Shown in pieces: positions 1-10,915 of a stretch of 64,000 nucleotides of DNA. The position numbers were made by a program, and so were the translations under genes. The notes below the pieces were generated by a model. That model was given only the letters and a program-made list of their open reading frames with translations, was not told the DNA's origin and made no database searches. This stretch comes from Steromphala cineraria (Eukaryota > Mollusca > Gastropoda > Trochida > Trochidae). Position 1 is the first letter of the stretch; each line of letters opens with the position of its first letter. The stretch lies in the NCBI GenBank assembly GCA_916613615.1, contig OU744730.1, forward strand, positions 29,138,882 through 29,202,881, read 5' to 3'.

Positions 1-680
1 TAGGTTTTTAAGGTTTTGACCCCTGTGACCCCAATTGGGGTCAAGGGGTAACCAAACCTAAAATTTAGAAACCTCATTGGCCAAGGAGTCTACATACAAC
101 TTTTTAGCTCTCTCGACCTTTTGGATATGGAGAAATAGATGAAAATAGGTTTTTAAGGTTTTGACCCCTGTGACCCCAATTGGGGTCATGTAGTCATGAA
201 ATCTACAATTTAGAATCCCCATTGGCCAAGGAGTCTACACACAACTTTTCAGCTCTCTCGACCTTTTGGATCTGGAGAAGAAGATGAAAATAGGTTTTTA
301 AGGTTTTGACCCCTATGACCCCAATTGGGGTCATGAGGTCATGAAATCTACAATTTAGAATCCCCATTGGCCAAGGAGTCTACACACAACTTTTCAGCTC
401 TCTAGACCTTTTGGAACTGGAGAAGAAGATGAAAATAGGTTTTTAAGGTTTTGACCCCTGTGACCCCATTTGGGGTCATGAGGTCATGAAATCTACAATT
501 TAGAATCCCCAATTGCCAAGGAGTCTCCACATTAAATTTGAGCTCTCTAGAGTCATTGGTTCTGGAGAAGAAGTCGAAAATGTGAAAAGTTTACGGATGG
601 ACGGACAGACGGACGGAGGGACGGACGCCGGACGCCATGCCATGCCATAAGCCCATCGGGTCTTTCAGACCTGATGAGCT
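1..680 (-). mobile_element. HLE-A1: Helentron-like (pearl/HINE type) element, cut by window edge
   Basis: About four tandem core repeats of roughly 143 bp run from base 1 to about 550. They are followed by a GGAC/GGACG tetranucleotide microsatellite (590-630) and a terminal hairpin ending in CCTGATGAGCTAAAA. Read on the minus strand the element starts TAGCTCATCAGGTCTGAAAGACC, a stem-loop, and runs off the window at base 1. Core repeats carry the perfect palindrome TGACCCCAATTGGGGTCA (first at 26-43). Core repeats plus an ACGG-type microsatellite plus a hairpin match the published description of bivalve pearl/HINE elements; the family assignment is inference. No coding sequence is present, so it would be non-autonomous. 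Confidence 0.7.
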
Positions 681-1085
681 AAAAACTCAAAGATCCAAAA
701 GCAGAAGTATGCTGGCAATACGGTTATCATCTTATAGCATTATGAGACATGTTTGGTAAGACGTGTCTGGATAGGTTTTACCGTTTGTAAAAGAAAATCA
801 AAGATCAGAAAGGAGAAATATGTTCGCATTGCGGTTTTCATGCAATACCATTATGAGACATATTTACTAAGGCGTGTCTGTACTTTTACAGACACTAGTT
901 TTTACGGCAAATATCAATTGATCTAAAATCACACAAACTTGTAGCATTACAGATGTGATGATAGCTATCTAACTGCATGAATCTTCACAAAATATATGGT
1001 GAAGCTTTTGAATAACATTGTAAAGTTTACATTAATACTTAGTGCCTACATGTCAAATAAAGTTTGGACATCACCTTTCAGGAAT
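681..1085 (+). repeat. Dispersed repeat F, copy 1 (longest)
   Basis: This stretch recurs in parts elsewhere in the window. Its left half (AAAACTCAAAGAT... to GGAGAAATATG) is nearly identical to 44188-44350, and its right half resembles 19499-19745 (shared CAGATGTG, AACTATCTAA, ATAACATTGTAAAGTT blocks). It has no long ORF. HLE-A1 abuts its left end and looks inserted into it, because the 44-kb copy continues left through the junction. Confidence 0.6.
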
Positions 1086-1353
1086 CCTCAAATAGAATTT
1101 TAATGTTTGACATAAACATGTACAGATAACTCATTACAAATGTTTGCACAAATGTTAAATAACCTCAAACCGCAATGGTATTTTTGTTGAGGGGGAAAAA
1201 ACGCCTGACTCGTCAAACCTTCTGGTTCCCCTACTTGCATAAGAATTGAAATCGGAAGCTTTACTCTTTAACTTGACTACTTCAAAGCCACCGTTCCTTT
1301 GAATTCAAACTTTAGTAAAGTTCTGTTGAACATTTACAAACCACTGGGTGTAA

Positions 1354-3899
1354 TGTGTACGCGAGGATGTTTGCTGTTACTGATTTGTCACGTGACTTTT
1401 AATGCGAAAAGCGAGACATTCAAGCAAAGTTTTTTGTTAATTTTATGCGATTACGAACATTTTATGAACAAATAACTTTTTACTACCGATTACTTCATAA
1501 ACAGTTATCTATGCACGAACCTATGACAGCATATAGAAGATGAATTTAACTGATTTTTTGCAAACTAACAAATTGGTAACTGCCTGTCAATAAATGGCGT
1601 CGAAATTTCTCCGATCTCTGTACATTTTGCCTACATTAATAGTATATAATGTCCACTTTATCATCAGTTTGTATGATGTATAATTGCTTTTATAATAACT
1701 GCAAACAATGGCAAAATTTCAAGGTATGGCACTGTGTGAATGTTTAATAATCTGTTATCAAAGTTTGATCGTGTATTTTCATTACTCAAGTTTTCCGGTG
1801 TACGAATGTTACGGATCATGTTTTATACGGGATACGGATTGTGCTGATCGAGGGTACGGATTGTGACTGAATGAATTTGCTTTACTTTCCTTAATAAATC
1901 CAAACAAATTGGTTTTTAAAAAAATACTTTACTATTAAATTGTCTATTCAATGATAGTCTACCATTTTAAACACGTGCAATCCGTTTAACAGTATCAAAA
2001 ACACCGTTTTATCTCAACTTTATAAATTTGTATGTATCCACAGAAAACGTGGATGTTGCACTGCCTCAGGGAGCCGTAAGAAGCTTTAACGATATTAATG
2101 ACCCTCCGCATTCATTAGCTCCTTAAACATACATAGGAGACTATTGATATTAGTAATAATCATTCAGATCATCAGACAAACAGGAAGACAGATTCTTCAA
2201 TCCAATCCCATGCAGATATCTTGTTCAACAAGTTTTTGCTTACTAGCGATTCTAATATTTAAATTGTTATTATAGTACATGTACTCCCTGAAATTGAAAT
2301 ACAATTCCTTTAAATTGGAATCAGAATGCTAAATAGTCATGTTCATTTGCGTTTTCCAGTTTTCCTATGTTAAACCTCTCCTGAAACTAGATATTCTCAG
2401 GATGTGCAATACTCGACTGAGGGTATTAATTACATTGTTTTTTGTCTAAGATTTCACCATTGTCTAACATTTTACAGCCTGTTAAATAAACAAATACCTG
2501 AAATCGAATTCTTCATCAAAATCCTACACCAAAATAACGGTTTCCAGGCGAACACGTGGTTACGGTACTATTTGGTGACATTGGATAGAACAACCAAGTG
2601 AGCAATACTCAAGTCAAAAAGTTCAATGCCTAGGGATATTTGACTTTTCAATAACAATTACTTTCAGAATGAACCTGTCAATTTAAAAAAAAATGGCCAA
2701 AGAATGAATCCCAATCCGACCTGTATCAAAGATTAAAAATTGTTTATTTTATGCAGGAAGACGTTTTTTTTCACATATTGAGTTAAAATAATTTCCACTT
2801 TTATTAGATTTTGAGTTAATAATTTGTATCCAATGCCTTGGTCGCTTTTTATCATTGTTACATTTAATCAATTTACAAGGCGATGACCTTCTGTTTTTGG
2901 ACGTATGTAGTTAAGACACATTCATTAAAGCAGTTAGTCGTTTTCATTATTGTGTATTGGAAAATGGATACTTTGAGAACTGTAATGCCAAGTTCTTTAT
3001 ACAGGGTTAGAAATTAGCACTAGCCCGGTAGCCAATAGCTAGTGAAAAATATGCTGGGCTAGTAAAGTGCAATGATTGGTAGTCCGAACGACTAGTCGAA
3101 TTTAATGAATATACGATTATAGCAGTGTATTTGGCTAGTCAGAATGTATTTAGGCTAGTGCTCTCAGGAATTCACAAGTCCGAATTGCTAGTACCCCAAT
3201 AGGACTAATTTCGACATCTACAGGTACTTCTTTCGAATTTCGAAGTTTTGAGGAATGGACAATCTATTAAATAGCCAGTAGGCCTATGTGTTTTAGTAGT
3301 CTTAAATGAGAAATGATGTATGAGAAATGACATCGTATTCTGTACTGAAGTGAACTATTTCAAACGAAAATTTAACATTTTGGCACACTTCTGTCATTTT
3401 ATTCTAAAAAAGTCAATCACCACAATCCGTACACCAGGTTTGGTGTAATCACTAACGATCCGTATACCACTAGACTAAACAATCCGTACACTACGATAAG
3501 TTTCAGGATTACTTATTCACCTCGTCCAAGCTTCGTTAATGCAGTTCGCAACTCTTTCAAAATTTGCAGTCTGTTTATAGGGTTAAATAGGTTTGCTTAT
3601 ATTTAAGATTTGTTGGTTTATTTAGATGTTAGTAGACAAAAGAGGTCATGAGGTGTGGACTCAAAACAGTGCAGTTATCAAGTTAAAAAAGACAAACATA
3701 TGTTTGTTTACATGACTTCTCGTTGTGTATTAGTAAATGGTTAAAGCTTAGTAATAGGTATATACCAATATTGATACATGATTTATCAGAATCATGGTGA
3801 TAATTTAGTTTTTATGTTGTGATCAGGACAATGATAACACGTCTCTCGCTCTAAGAGTCACGTGACTGATCAGTAACAACGAACGTCCTCGCGTACACA
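1354..3899. mobile_element. 2.5-kb segment bounded by 45-bp inverted repeats
   Basis: The left arm 1354-1398 (starting TGTGTACGCGAGGATG) is the reverse complement of the right arm 3855-3899 (ending CGTCCTCGCGTACACA) with about five mismatches. Both arms contain CACGTGAC and a GTTACTGAT block. Inner sequence at 1797-1860 and 3418-3500 also shares the inverted motif ATCCGTACAC. No transposase-like reading frame is visible inside; the rest is AT-rich and featureless. It may be a DNA transposon or fold-back element, or two inverted copies of a shorter repeat. No target duplication was identified. Confidence 0.4.
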
Positions 3900-3921
3900 A
3901 AAGTTCAAACTTGACATGTTG

Positions 3922-5027
3922 TTATACCCCCGCTACGACGTAGTTGGGGGTATATAGCGCGTGTCCGTCCGTGCGTCCGTCCTAAATCGAAAACTATACC
4001 ACTTAGAAACTTCAAATTTGGTATGGAAGTAGCCTTTATGGTGCTGTGTTGCCTTTAGGGGTTTCAGCTCAATGGTTCGAATAATTTTTTAAATTTTGAC
4101 CAAAAACGGTCCAATTTTTGGGCTTTGTCTCGTTTCCGGAGCATAACTCAAAAACGATACCACTTAGAAACTTCAAATTTGTTATTGAATAGCCTATATG
4201 GTCCTGTGGTGCCTTTTAGGGATTTCAGCTCAATGGTCAGAATCATTTTTGAAATTTTGACTAAAAACGGTCCAATTTTTAGCTCATCAGGCCTGAAAGG
4301 CCAGATTGGCATATGGCATGGCATTTTCGACTCTTCTCCAGAACCGATGACTCTAGAGAGCTGAATTTTATGTGCAGACTCCTTGGCCAATGGGGATTCT
4401 AAATTGTAGATTTCTTGACCCCATGACCCCAAATGGGGTCACAGGGGTCACATCCTTAACAACCTATTTTCATCTTCTCAAGTTCCAAAAGGTCTAGAGA
4501 GCTAAAAATAATATGCGCAGACTCCTTGGCCAATGGGGATTCTAAATTGTTGAATTTGTGACCCCATGACCCCAAATAGGGTCACAGGGGTCACAACCTT
4601 AAAAACCTAATTTCGCCTTTTTCTCTAGATCCACTGGACAAAGCTGAAATCTTTTAAAACATTTTTTAGGCATTGGCGCATCGATGGATTTGTTTCAACT
4701 GAAAGCTAATGTTTAAACCCTGATGAGCTTTGTGTTGTTCCCGGAGAATACATAACTTGGTATGGAAGTAGCCTATATGGTGCTATTGTGCCATTTAGGG
4801 ATAGTAATTCCAGGGTGCCCAGAATTTTCTTCAAAAACTACATAACCGGGAATGTTTTGAAAATAAAATTTTGTTATTGAAATTATTTCCTTGACAGTAA
4901 ATAGTTTTTAGTGTTCAAAGTCATTATAATTCAATGAGTAATTTTCATATATTTTCAAATTAATGTTACGTGAAGGCGGTCAAACTAAAGGCGGGGGTAT
5001 GTGAGCTGCACTCACTTTTGCCTTGTT
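3922..5027 (+). mobile_element. HLE-B1: Helentron-like element, interrupted by HLE-A2
   Basis: The 5' end is a hairpin at 3923-3954 (TATACCCCC paired with GGGGGTATA), followed by a GTCCGTCC microsatellite. The 3' end is GGGGGTAT (inverted copy of the 5' motif), then the hairpin GTGAGCTGCACTCAC, then TTTTGCCTTGTT. An inverted subterminal repeat directly before a short 3' hairpin is the layout described for Helentron/HINE elements. Core units starting near CGTTTCCGGAGCATAACT recur with about 150-bp spacing. HLE-A2 sits inside at 4281-4730. Confidence 0.65.
4281..4730 (+). mobile_element. HLE-A2 nested inside HLE-B1
   Basis: It begins AGCTCATCAGGCCTGAAAGG after TTTTT of the host core unit and ends CCCTGATGAGCT before TTTGTG. 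Uninterrupted B core reads CCAATTTTTGGGCTTTGT, so the insertion point lies in the T run, consistent with Helentron-type insertion between T residues. It carries two core repeats with TGACCCCAAATGGGGTCA-type palindromes and lacks the 3' hairpin seen in HLE-A3. Confidence 0.65.
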
Positions 5028-5076
5028 AGAGCTAGTGGTGGAGTGGTGCCTTTTGCTATTTTGGTAATTCTGATTT
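5028..5076 (+). repeat. Repeat E, left fragment
   Basis: The sequence TAGTGGTGGAGTGGTGCCTTTTGC matches units at 8196-8236 and 8366-8402. It is separated from them by the HLE-A3 insertion, so this is the left remnant of one E array. Confidence 0.55.
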
Positions 5077-8076
5077 TTAACTCATCAGGTCTGAAAGACC
5101 AGATGGGCTTATGCCATGGCCTGTCGTCCGTCCGTCGTCCGTAAACTTCTCCTCATGAACCATATACACTAGAGAGCTGAAATTTTGTGTACAGGTACCT
5201 TAGCATATGGAGATTGTAATTTGTAAGTTTGGTGACCCTGTGGCCCAAAATAGGGTCACAGGGGTCACATCCTTAAAAACCTATTTTCATCTTCTTCTCC
5301 AGTTCCAAAAGGACTAGAGAGTAAAAATGATATGTGCAGACTCCTTGGCCAATGGGGATTCTAATTATACCCCCAGCTACGAAGTAGTGGGGGTATATAG
5401 CGTTCAGCCTGTCCGTCTGTCCGCATGATCATGATCATTGTTTTTTTCAAGAATTGTATGTTGGAAACTCTTGATAATCAACCTACATGTTCACTGGACT
5501 GGGATGTTGTGCTTTTTGAGAAAATTTATCAACTTTGACTTAAATTGATATAATTATGCCAGGTTTTGTCAAAAATGTTTTATGTCTGTTTAATTTCGTT
5601 ATCTCATGAACACTTCGACCTAGAGTTTTCAAACTTGGTACTAGTCTTCATCTGGGGAATACGCAGACCTGAAAAGTTTTTGGTGACCTTGACCTCATTT
5701 TCAAGGTCACTACGAGACTTTGACCAGTTTTGAAAATGTTGTAAGCACGATATCTTATAAACCCTTTGACCTAGAGTCTTCAAACTTGGTACCAGTCTTC
5801 ATCTGGGGAATACACAGACACCAAGCGATTTGGGTGACCTGGACCTCATTTTCAAGGTCACTATGAGACTTTGACCAGTTTTGAAAATGTTGTAAGCGCG
5901 ATATCTCATGAACCCATCAACCTAGAGTCTTCAAACTTGGTACCACTCTTCATCTGGGAAATACGCAAACACCAATCGATTTTGGTGACCTTGACCTCAT
6001 TATCAAGGTCACTACGAGACTTTGACCAGTTTTGAAAATGTTGTAAGCACGATATCTTATAAACCCTTTGACCTAGAGTCTTCAAACTTAGTACCAGTCT
6101 TCATCTGGGGAATACGCAGACACCAATCGATTTTGGTGACCTGGACCTCATTTTCAAGGTCACTATGAGACTTTGACCAGTTTTGAAAATGTTGTAAGCG
6201 CGATATCTCATGAACCCATCAACCTAGAGTCTTCAAAAATGGTACCAATCTTCATCTGGGAAATACACAGACACCAAGCCATTTGGGTGACTTTGACCTC
6301 ATTTTCAAGGTCATTACGAAACTTTGACCAGTTTTGAAAATGTTGTCAGCGCGATATCTCATGAACCCTTCAACCTAGAGTCTTCAAACTGGTACCAGTC
6401 TTAATATGGGAAATACACAGACACCAAGCCATTTGGGTGACTTTGACCTCATTTTCAAGGTCACTACGAAACTTTGACCAGTTTTGAAAATCTTGTCAGC
6501 GTGATATCTCATGAACCCTTCGACATAGTCTTCAAACTTGGTACCAGTCTTCATCTAGGGAATACGCAGACCTGAAAAGTTTTTGGTGACCTTGACCTCA
6601 TTTTCAAGGTCACTATGAGACTTTGATCAGTTTTGAGTTTTGAAAATGTTGTTAATGCGATATGTCATGAACCTTTCAACCTAGAGTCACCATTTGTTTT
6701 GGTTGACATTGACTACACTTTCATGGTCACTTTGAGACTTGTCCAGTTGAGGAGGTTCTTAGCGTGATATCTCATGAACCGTTACACCTTGAGTTGTCAA
6801 ATTTGGTCCCAGTCTTCATCTAGGGAATACCAGTCACCAATCTTTATGATTTCTTGACCTCAATGTGAAGGTCTCTACGAGACTTTGACAGATTTTCCAA
6901 TGTTCATAGTACGATTCTTGATTGCGGCAGGGGACATGGTCACATTTGTGACAATTACTTGTTTTCATAGAATATATTCATAAGAGGTTCATGGTGCGAC
7001 TTCTGACGACAAAGTCATCTGTATTCAAAATTTTCAAAATCTGTGTCAACATTGCTACCATGATTGACAAACATCCAGTGGGGGTATGTGAGTTTTGCTC
7101 GCTTTTTGCTTGTTTGTTACTTTGGTGACCCTGTGACCCAAAATAGGGTCACAGGGGTCACAACCTTATAAAACTATTTTCATCTTCTTCTGAAGTTCCA
7201 AAAGGACTAGAGAGTTAAAAATAATATGTGCAGACTCCTTGGCCAATGGTGTTTCTAAATTGTAGATTTCGCGACCCCATGACCCCGAATAGGGTCACAT
7301 CTTTAAAAACCTATTTTCATCATCATTTTCAGTTCCAAAAGGTCTATTGAGCTTTAAGACTGTATGTAGACTCCTTGGCCAATGAGGATTATAAATTGTA
7401 GGTTTCGTGACCCCATGACCCCAAATAGGGTCACAGGGGTCACGATCTTAAAAACCTATTTTCATTTCCTTCTCAAGTTCCATAAGGTTTAGAGAGTTGA
7501 AATTTAATGTGCAGACTCTTTGGCCAATGAAGATTCTAAATTGTAGATTTCGTGACCCAATGACCCCACATAAGGGGTCACCGGGGTCATGACCTAAAAA
7601 ACTTTTCGTCTTTTCTCCTGAACCAATGGTTCTTGAAAGCTGAAATGTTGTATACAGGCACCTTCGCTAATGGGGATCTTGATCTATAGATTTGGTGACC
7701 TTCTGACCCAAAATAAGGGGTCACCGGGGTCACGACCTAAAAACCTATTTCAACCTTCTTATCCAGACCCACTGGCACAATAGAGCTTTATTAGCTTGTG
7801 TACAGCCACCTTCTCTAATCAGGATATTAGTTTATAGATTTCGTGACCCTCTGACCCCAAATAAGAGGTCACAGCCATGAGCTTAAAAACCTATATATAT
7901 TATTGTCATCTTCTCCAGAACTAAATGGTCCAGAAAGCTGAAATCTTTTATACACACTCCTTACTCCATTGAGGCATCGATGGCTTTGTTTGAACTATAG
8001 ACAATAACAAAAAAATTTAACCTACATGCAACTGTAATATTTAAACTCTGATGAGCTACAGAGCCCATGGCTCTAT
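5077..8076 (+). mobile_element. HLE-A3: Helentron-like element, interrupted by HLE-B2
   Basis: The 5' hairpin at 5083-5105 pairs CATC.GGTCT with AGACC.GATG, followed by CCATGGCCTG and a GTCCGTCC microsatellite. The 3' end has the inverted subterminal motif CTGATGAGCT (8048-8057), a perfect hairpin AGAGCC-CAT-GGCTCT (8060-8074) and a T run. This is the clearest complete HLE-A copy. Its core repeats of about 150 bp lie at 5160-5364 and 7115-8030. HLE-B2 occupies 5365-7114. The flanks TTCTGATTTTT and TTTTCTGGTTTC rejoin into one repeat-E unit. Confidence 0.7.
5365..7114 (+). mobile_element. HLE-B2 nested inside HLE-A3
   Basis: The 5' hairpin at 5366-5397 (TATACCCCC/GGGGGTATA) is followed by GTCCGTCTGTCCG. 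About eight core units of 150 bp follow (roughly 5595-6900), each with CTCATGAACC, CAAACTTGGTACCAGTCTTC and GTGACCTTGACC...TCAAGGTCAC. The 3' end is GGGGGTATGTGAG with a GTGAG/CTCGC hairpin and TTTTTGCTTGTT. The host HLE-A sequence resumes with TTTGGTGACCCTGTGACCC. Confidence 0.7.
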
Positions 8077-8440
8077 TTTTTTCTGGTTTCTATGGAAACA
8101 ATTTCAACTTTGTGCAAATTTGGAGTAGGGACCTTTTCCAGCCTCTTTTTCAAAATCTATCGAGTATTTATTTACGAAACGTTGTATTCGGTTCGACCTA
8201 GTGGTGGAGTGGTGCCTTTTGCTATTCTGGTTATTCTGAAGTTAAGTTTTTCTGGTTTCCATGGAAACAGATTTAACTAAGTAAATACCTGGGAGTAGGT
8301 TCCTTTTTCCGGCTTCTTTCTCAAAATCTATGAAGCATTTCTTTATGACACTTGGTATGTGGTTAGAACTAGTGAGTGAGTGGTGCCTTTTACTATTTTG
8401 TTATTCTGAATTTATTTTGTTTGTAGTGTACCCCTGTATA
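8077..8440 (+). repeat. Repeat E, tandem units of about 162 bp
   Basis: Two units begin TTCTGGTTTCTATGGAAACA (8080) and TTCTGGTTTCCATGGAAACA (8242). Each runs to CTAGTGGTGGAGTGGTGCC and TATT.TGG.TATTCTGA. The same motif at 5028-5076 shows the array was split by HLE-A3. Between here and the exon at 8559 I see nothing else. Confidence 0.6.
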
Positions 8441-8558
8441 GGTGGTACAGGTACCTATCCCATGACAAGAAGGTAGAAAGTTGGAGCGGGGGACATCACA
8501 GTGCATCACATGCACATATTTCTATTTAAACTGAAATATCCATTTGTTGATTTTTCAG

Positions 8559-10889
8559 ATCCTGTTCCTGAGAAGATCAAATCGGACAACGGGAGTTCAT
8601 CAAACTTCAATGACGTTCCACGTTTGAGAAGGACAAAACAGAAAGTTTTCCATGATGTATTTGAAGATGTGGATTCGGATTCATGTTCAAATCAATCAGA
8701 CACTGACAGTGAGGTCTATTCACCTGTCATTAGAACACAGCCGATTACCATACATGATGACGAAATTGTAACCTCAACTTCTGAATTGGGGGAAAAGGAA
8801 TGGACTTCAGTGTCACATGATAAACGGTGCATTAACGAAAGTTCAGTCATTGGAGATAAACCAACATCCAGCACTTGTGGAGATAAACCAACATCCAGCA
8901 CTTCTTCAATTGCTGTTATGTCCTCGGATGCAACAGTGTGAGTGAGTGAGATGGTGTTTACCGTGTTTTGAACAATATTGATTGGATGGATCCAAAAGAG
9001 AGTAGACAGATCAGGGAGAAAGGGATCGAAAGGATGAGGGAAAAGACGGAAAGAAAGGCATAGTAAGATATAGAATGCAGGTTTTAGAAGGACTCACATT
9101 TGGTCTGGCTTCTACCCGTCGACCTGTCCAGCTTGGGTGACCCTACCAGGAGCATGTAAGTTCCAGCTGGCATAGCTCTCGGGGTCGTCGAAGCACACAA
9201 ACCACCACACCACGATAAGGTAATGAGTTCAGTGGTGGTCGGATGCAACAGGAACACGGACATATGCCAAAAGATACTTTTGCCTTTATTGCAGCAAACC
9301 ACAGTCAAAACTGCCTCGTCATCTCCTTAATCAACATGCTGATGAACCTGAAGTTGCCAAATATGATGCTGAAACAAACAAGACTGTGAAATCACAAATG
9401 ATTTGCAAGCTTCGAAATGTTGGAAATCACAAACACAACTCTAAAGTAATTTCGGAAGGATGTGGCTCACTGGTGGTAGCTTACAGACCACAGAACCAAG
9501 CTTCTTGGGAAGATTACGTTCCTTGTGACTTTTGCTTTGGGTACTATGTCAATTAGGATTTGTGGAAGCACCGCAAAAGATGTTTACTGAAACCAGACAA
9601 TTAGAAAATTGGTGGGCGGGTGGCAGCAAGTAACAGTTAATGTTACCAACTCCGAAAGGGACAAGTAATGGACTGCAACGTCTTCTGTTAACTTTGACCT
9701 CAGACCATGTGTCAAGAGTTGTCAAAAGTGACCCTCTTATTCTTCAGCTTGGGGAAAAATTTTAGTAGGCCATGACAAAGACCAGCATTCCTCCTTGCGA
9801 AACACATTTAGAGAACTAGGAAGAGTGTTGATTTGCCTTAGAAAAACTGTTGGTCCACCTGAAGCAAAACTTGAGGAATTCATAAATCCAACTCTTTTAA
9901 AAGGTGTTCTTCAAGCTGCAAAAGAATTTGCCGGCTTCGACAAGGAGACTCATCTCTTCAAAACTCCTTCATTGGCCCTTAAAGTTGGACATTCTCTGAA
10001 AAAGTGCGCCAAGATTCTGAAAGCTAATGCCCTTCAACATGAAGATGAAACACTTGAAAGGAAATGCAGTGCATTTTGGGAGTTGTATGACCTAAATTGG
10101 TCAGATGAGATATCTACGCATGCCCTGAGAACACTTGGAGAAAATTGGCGGAACCAAGTGAAGTTGATACCACTGACATCTGATTGCAAACTATTGACGG
10201 AGTACTTGAGGAGCAAAGGGCAAGATGCTTTCAATGCATTGGAAGTCAAAGAAGACAATACAGAAGCCTGGTCAGATTTATGTGAAATCTCTCTCACCCA
10301 GATCATACTCTTTAATCGAAGGAGACAGGGAGAAGTTTCAAAGATGAAGCTCGAAGATTTCAAAGGGAAACACAGTGCAGGAGAAGAAGATGTAATGGAA
10401 GCTTTATCACCACTGGAAAAAAAGCTTTGCAATTCTATAACAAGAATTGAAATAATCGGCAAACGTGGGAGGACTGTTCCAGTAATCCTCACAGCAGAGA
10501 TGAAAAAATGGATTGATCTTTTGATTGCATCAAGAGACAAAGTTGGAGTTAACCCAGAACACAAGTTTGTTTTTGCAAGGGCCTGCTACAGATCTTAGGT
10601 CATGTCCGTGGATGTGACTCTTTTAAGAAGTTTCAGCTTCTCCGCTCTACCAAGTTGAGGAAGCAGATAGCAACACTCTCACAGTTGCTAAACCTGCAAG
10701 AGAACGAACTTGATATATTGGCAAACTTTTTAGGACATGATGTTCGGGTTCACAGAGAGTTCTACCGCTTATCAGAAACAACACTTCAAGTAGCAAAGGT
10801 GTCCAAGCTTCTCTTGTCATTAGAAAATGGACAGTTCGGCGAACAGCAAGGGAAATCACTGGCAGACATTGATGTTGATGTTGATGAAG
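8559..10889 (+). pseudogene. Main exon of a zinc-finger / tyrosine-recombinase-like protein, disabled
   Basis: A 3' splice site (TTGATTTTTCAG) precedes 8559 and a donor (GAAG|GTAAAA) follows 10889. The order is: an acidic, serine-rich N part with a 27-bp tandem duplication (8852-8905, GDKPTSST twice); a C2H2-like finger at about 9273-9335 (C-x2-C-x12-H-x4-H, YFCLYC...RHLLNQH); a second CDFC...HRKRC finger; a helical region from 9795; then a tyrosine-recombinase-like core with NRRRQGEVSKM (about 10314), RSTKLRK (10645-10665), LGHD (about 10733) and REFYRL (10755-10772). These suit the R, R, H and Y positions of that fold. Lesions: TAG at 9554-9556 and 9602-9604, frameshifts near 9635, 9760 and 10590, and an insertion at 8937-9238. 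The upstream first exon was not found. Similar multi-exon proteins are common in fish and molluscs; an origin from a Crypton-like element is inference. Confidence 0.7.
8937..9238 (-). mobile_element. 302-bp retroposon with 13-bp target-site duplication
   Basis: TCGGATGCAACAG occurs at 8924-8936 and 9239-9251. Removing 8937-9238 plus one copy joins the codons seamlessly (VMSSDATGTRTY), so this segment was inserted into a continuous exon. On the minus strand it starts CCACTGAACTCATTACCTTATCG and ends in a CACTCACTCACA simple tail, as SINE or 5'-truncated LINE copies do. The middle (CTGGTAGGGTCACCCAAGC) resembles a sequence I associate with animal LINE/SINE families, but I cannot name the family. 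Confidence 0.75.
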
Positions 10890-10915
10890 GTAAAAACTGA
10901 TTTTCACACCATGTT

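Noticed and set aside
1..560. CRISPR-like regularly spaced repeats
   Set aside because: The spacing is 143 bp with no unique spacers; the whole unit repeats, so it is a tandem core of a mobile element in a eukaryotic genome.
4125..4432. Overlapping open frames on both strands
   Set aside because: They lie inside HLE-B1/HLE-A2 core repeats and show no domain; they are repeat sequence read through by chance.
8716..8901. Minus-strand open frame
   Set aside because: It is the shadow of the plus-strand exon with its 27-bp duplication.
10034..10564. 176-codon minus-strand open frame
   Set aside because: It is antisense to the recombinase-like core, whose plus-strand reading has the conserved motifs.
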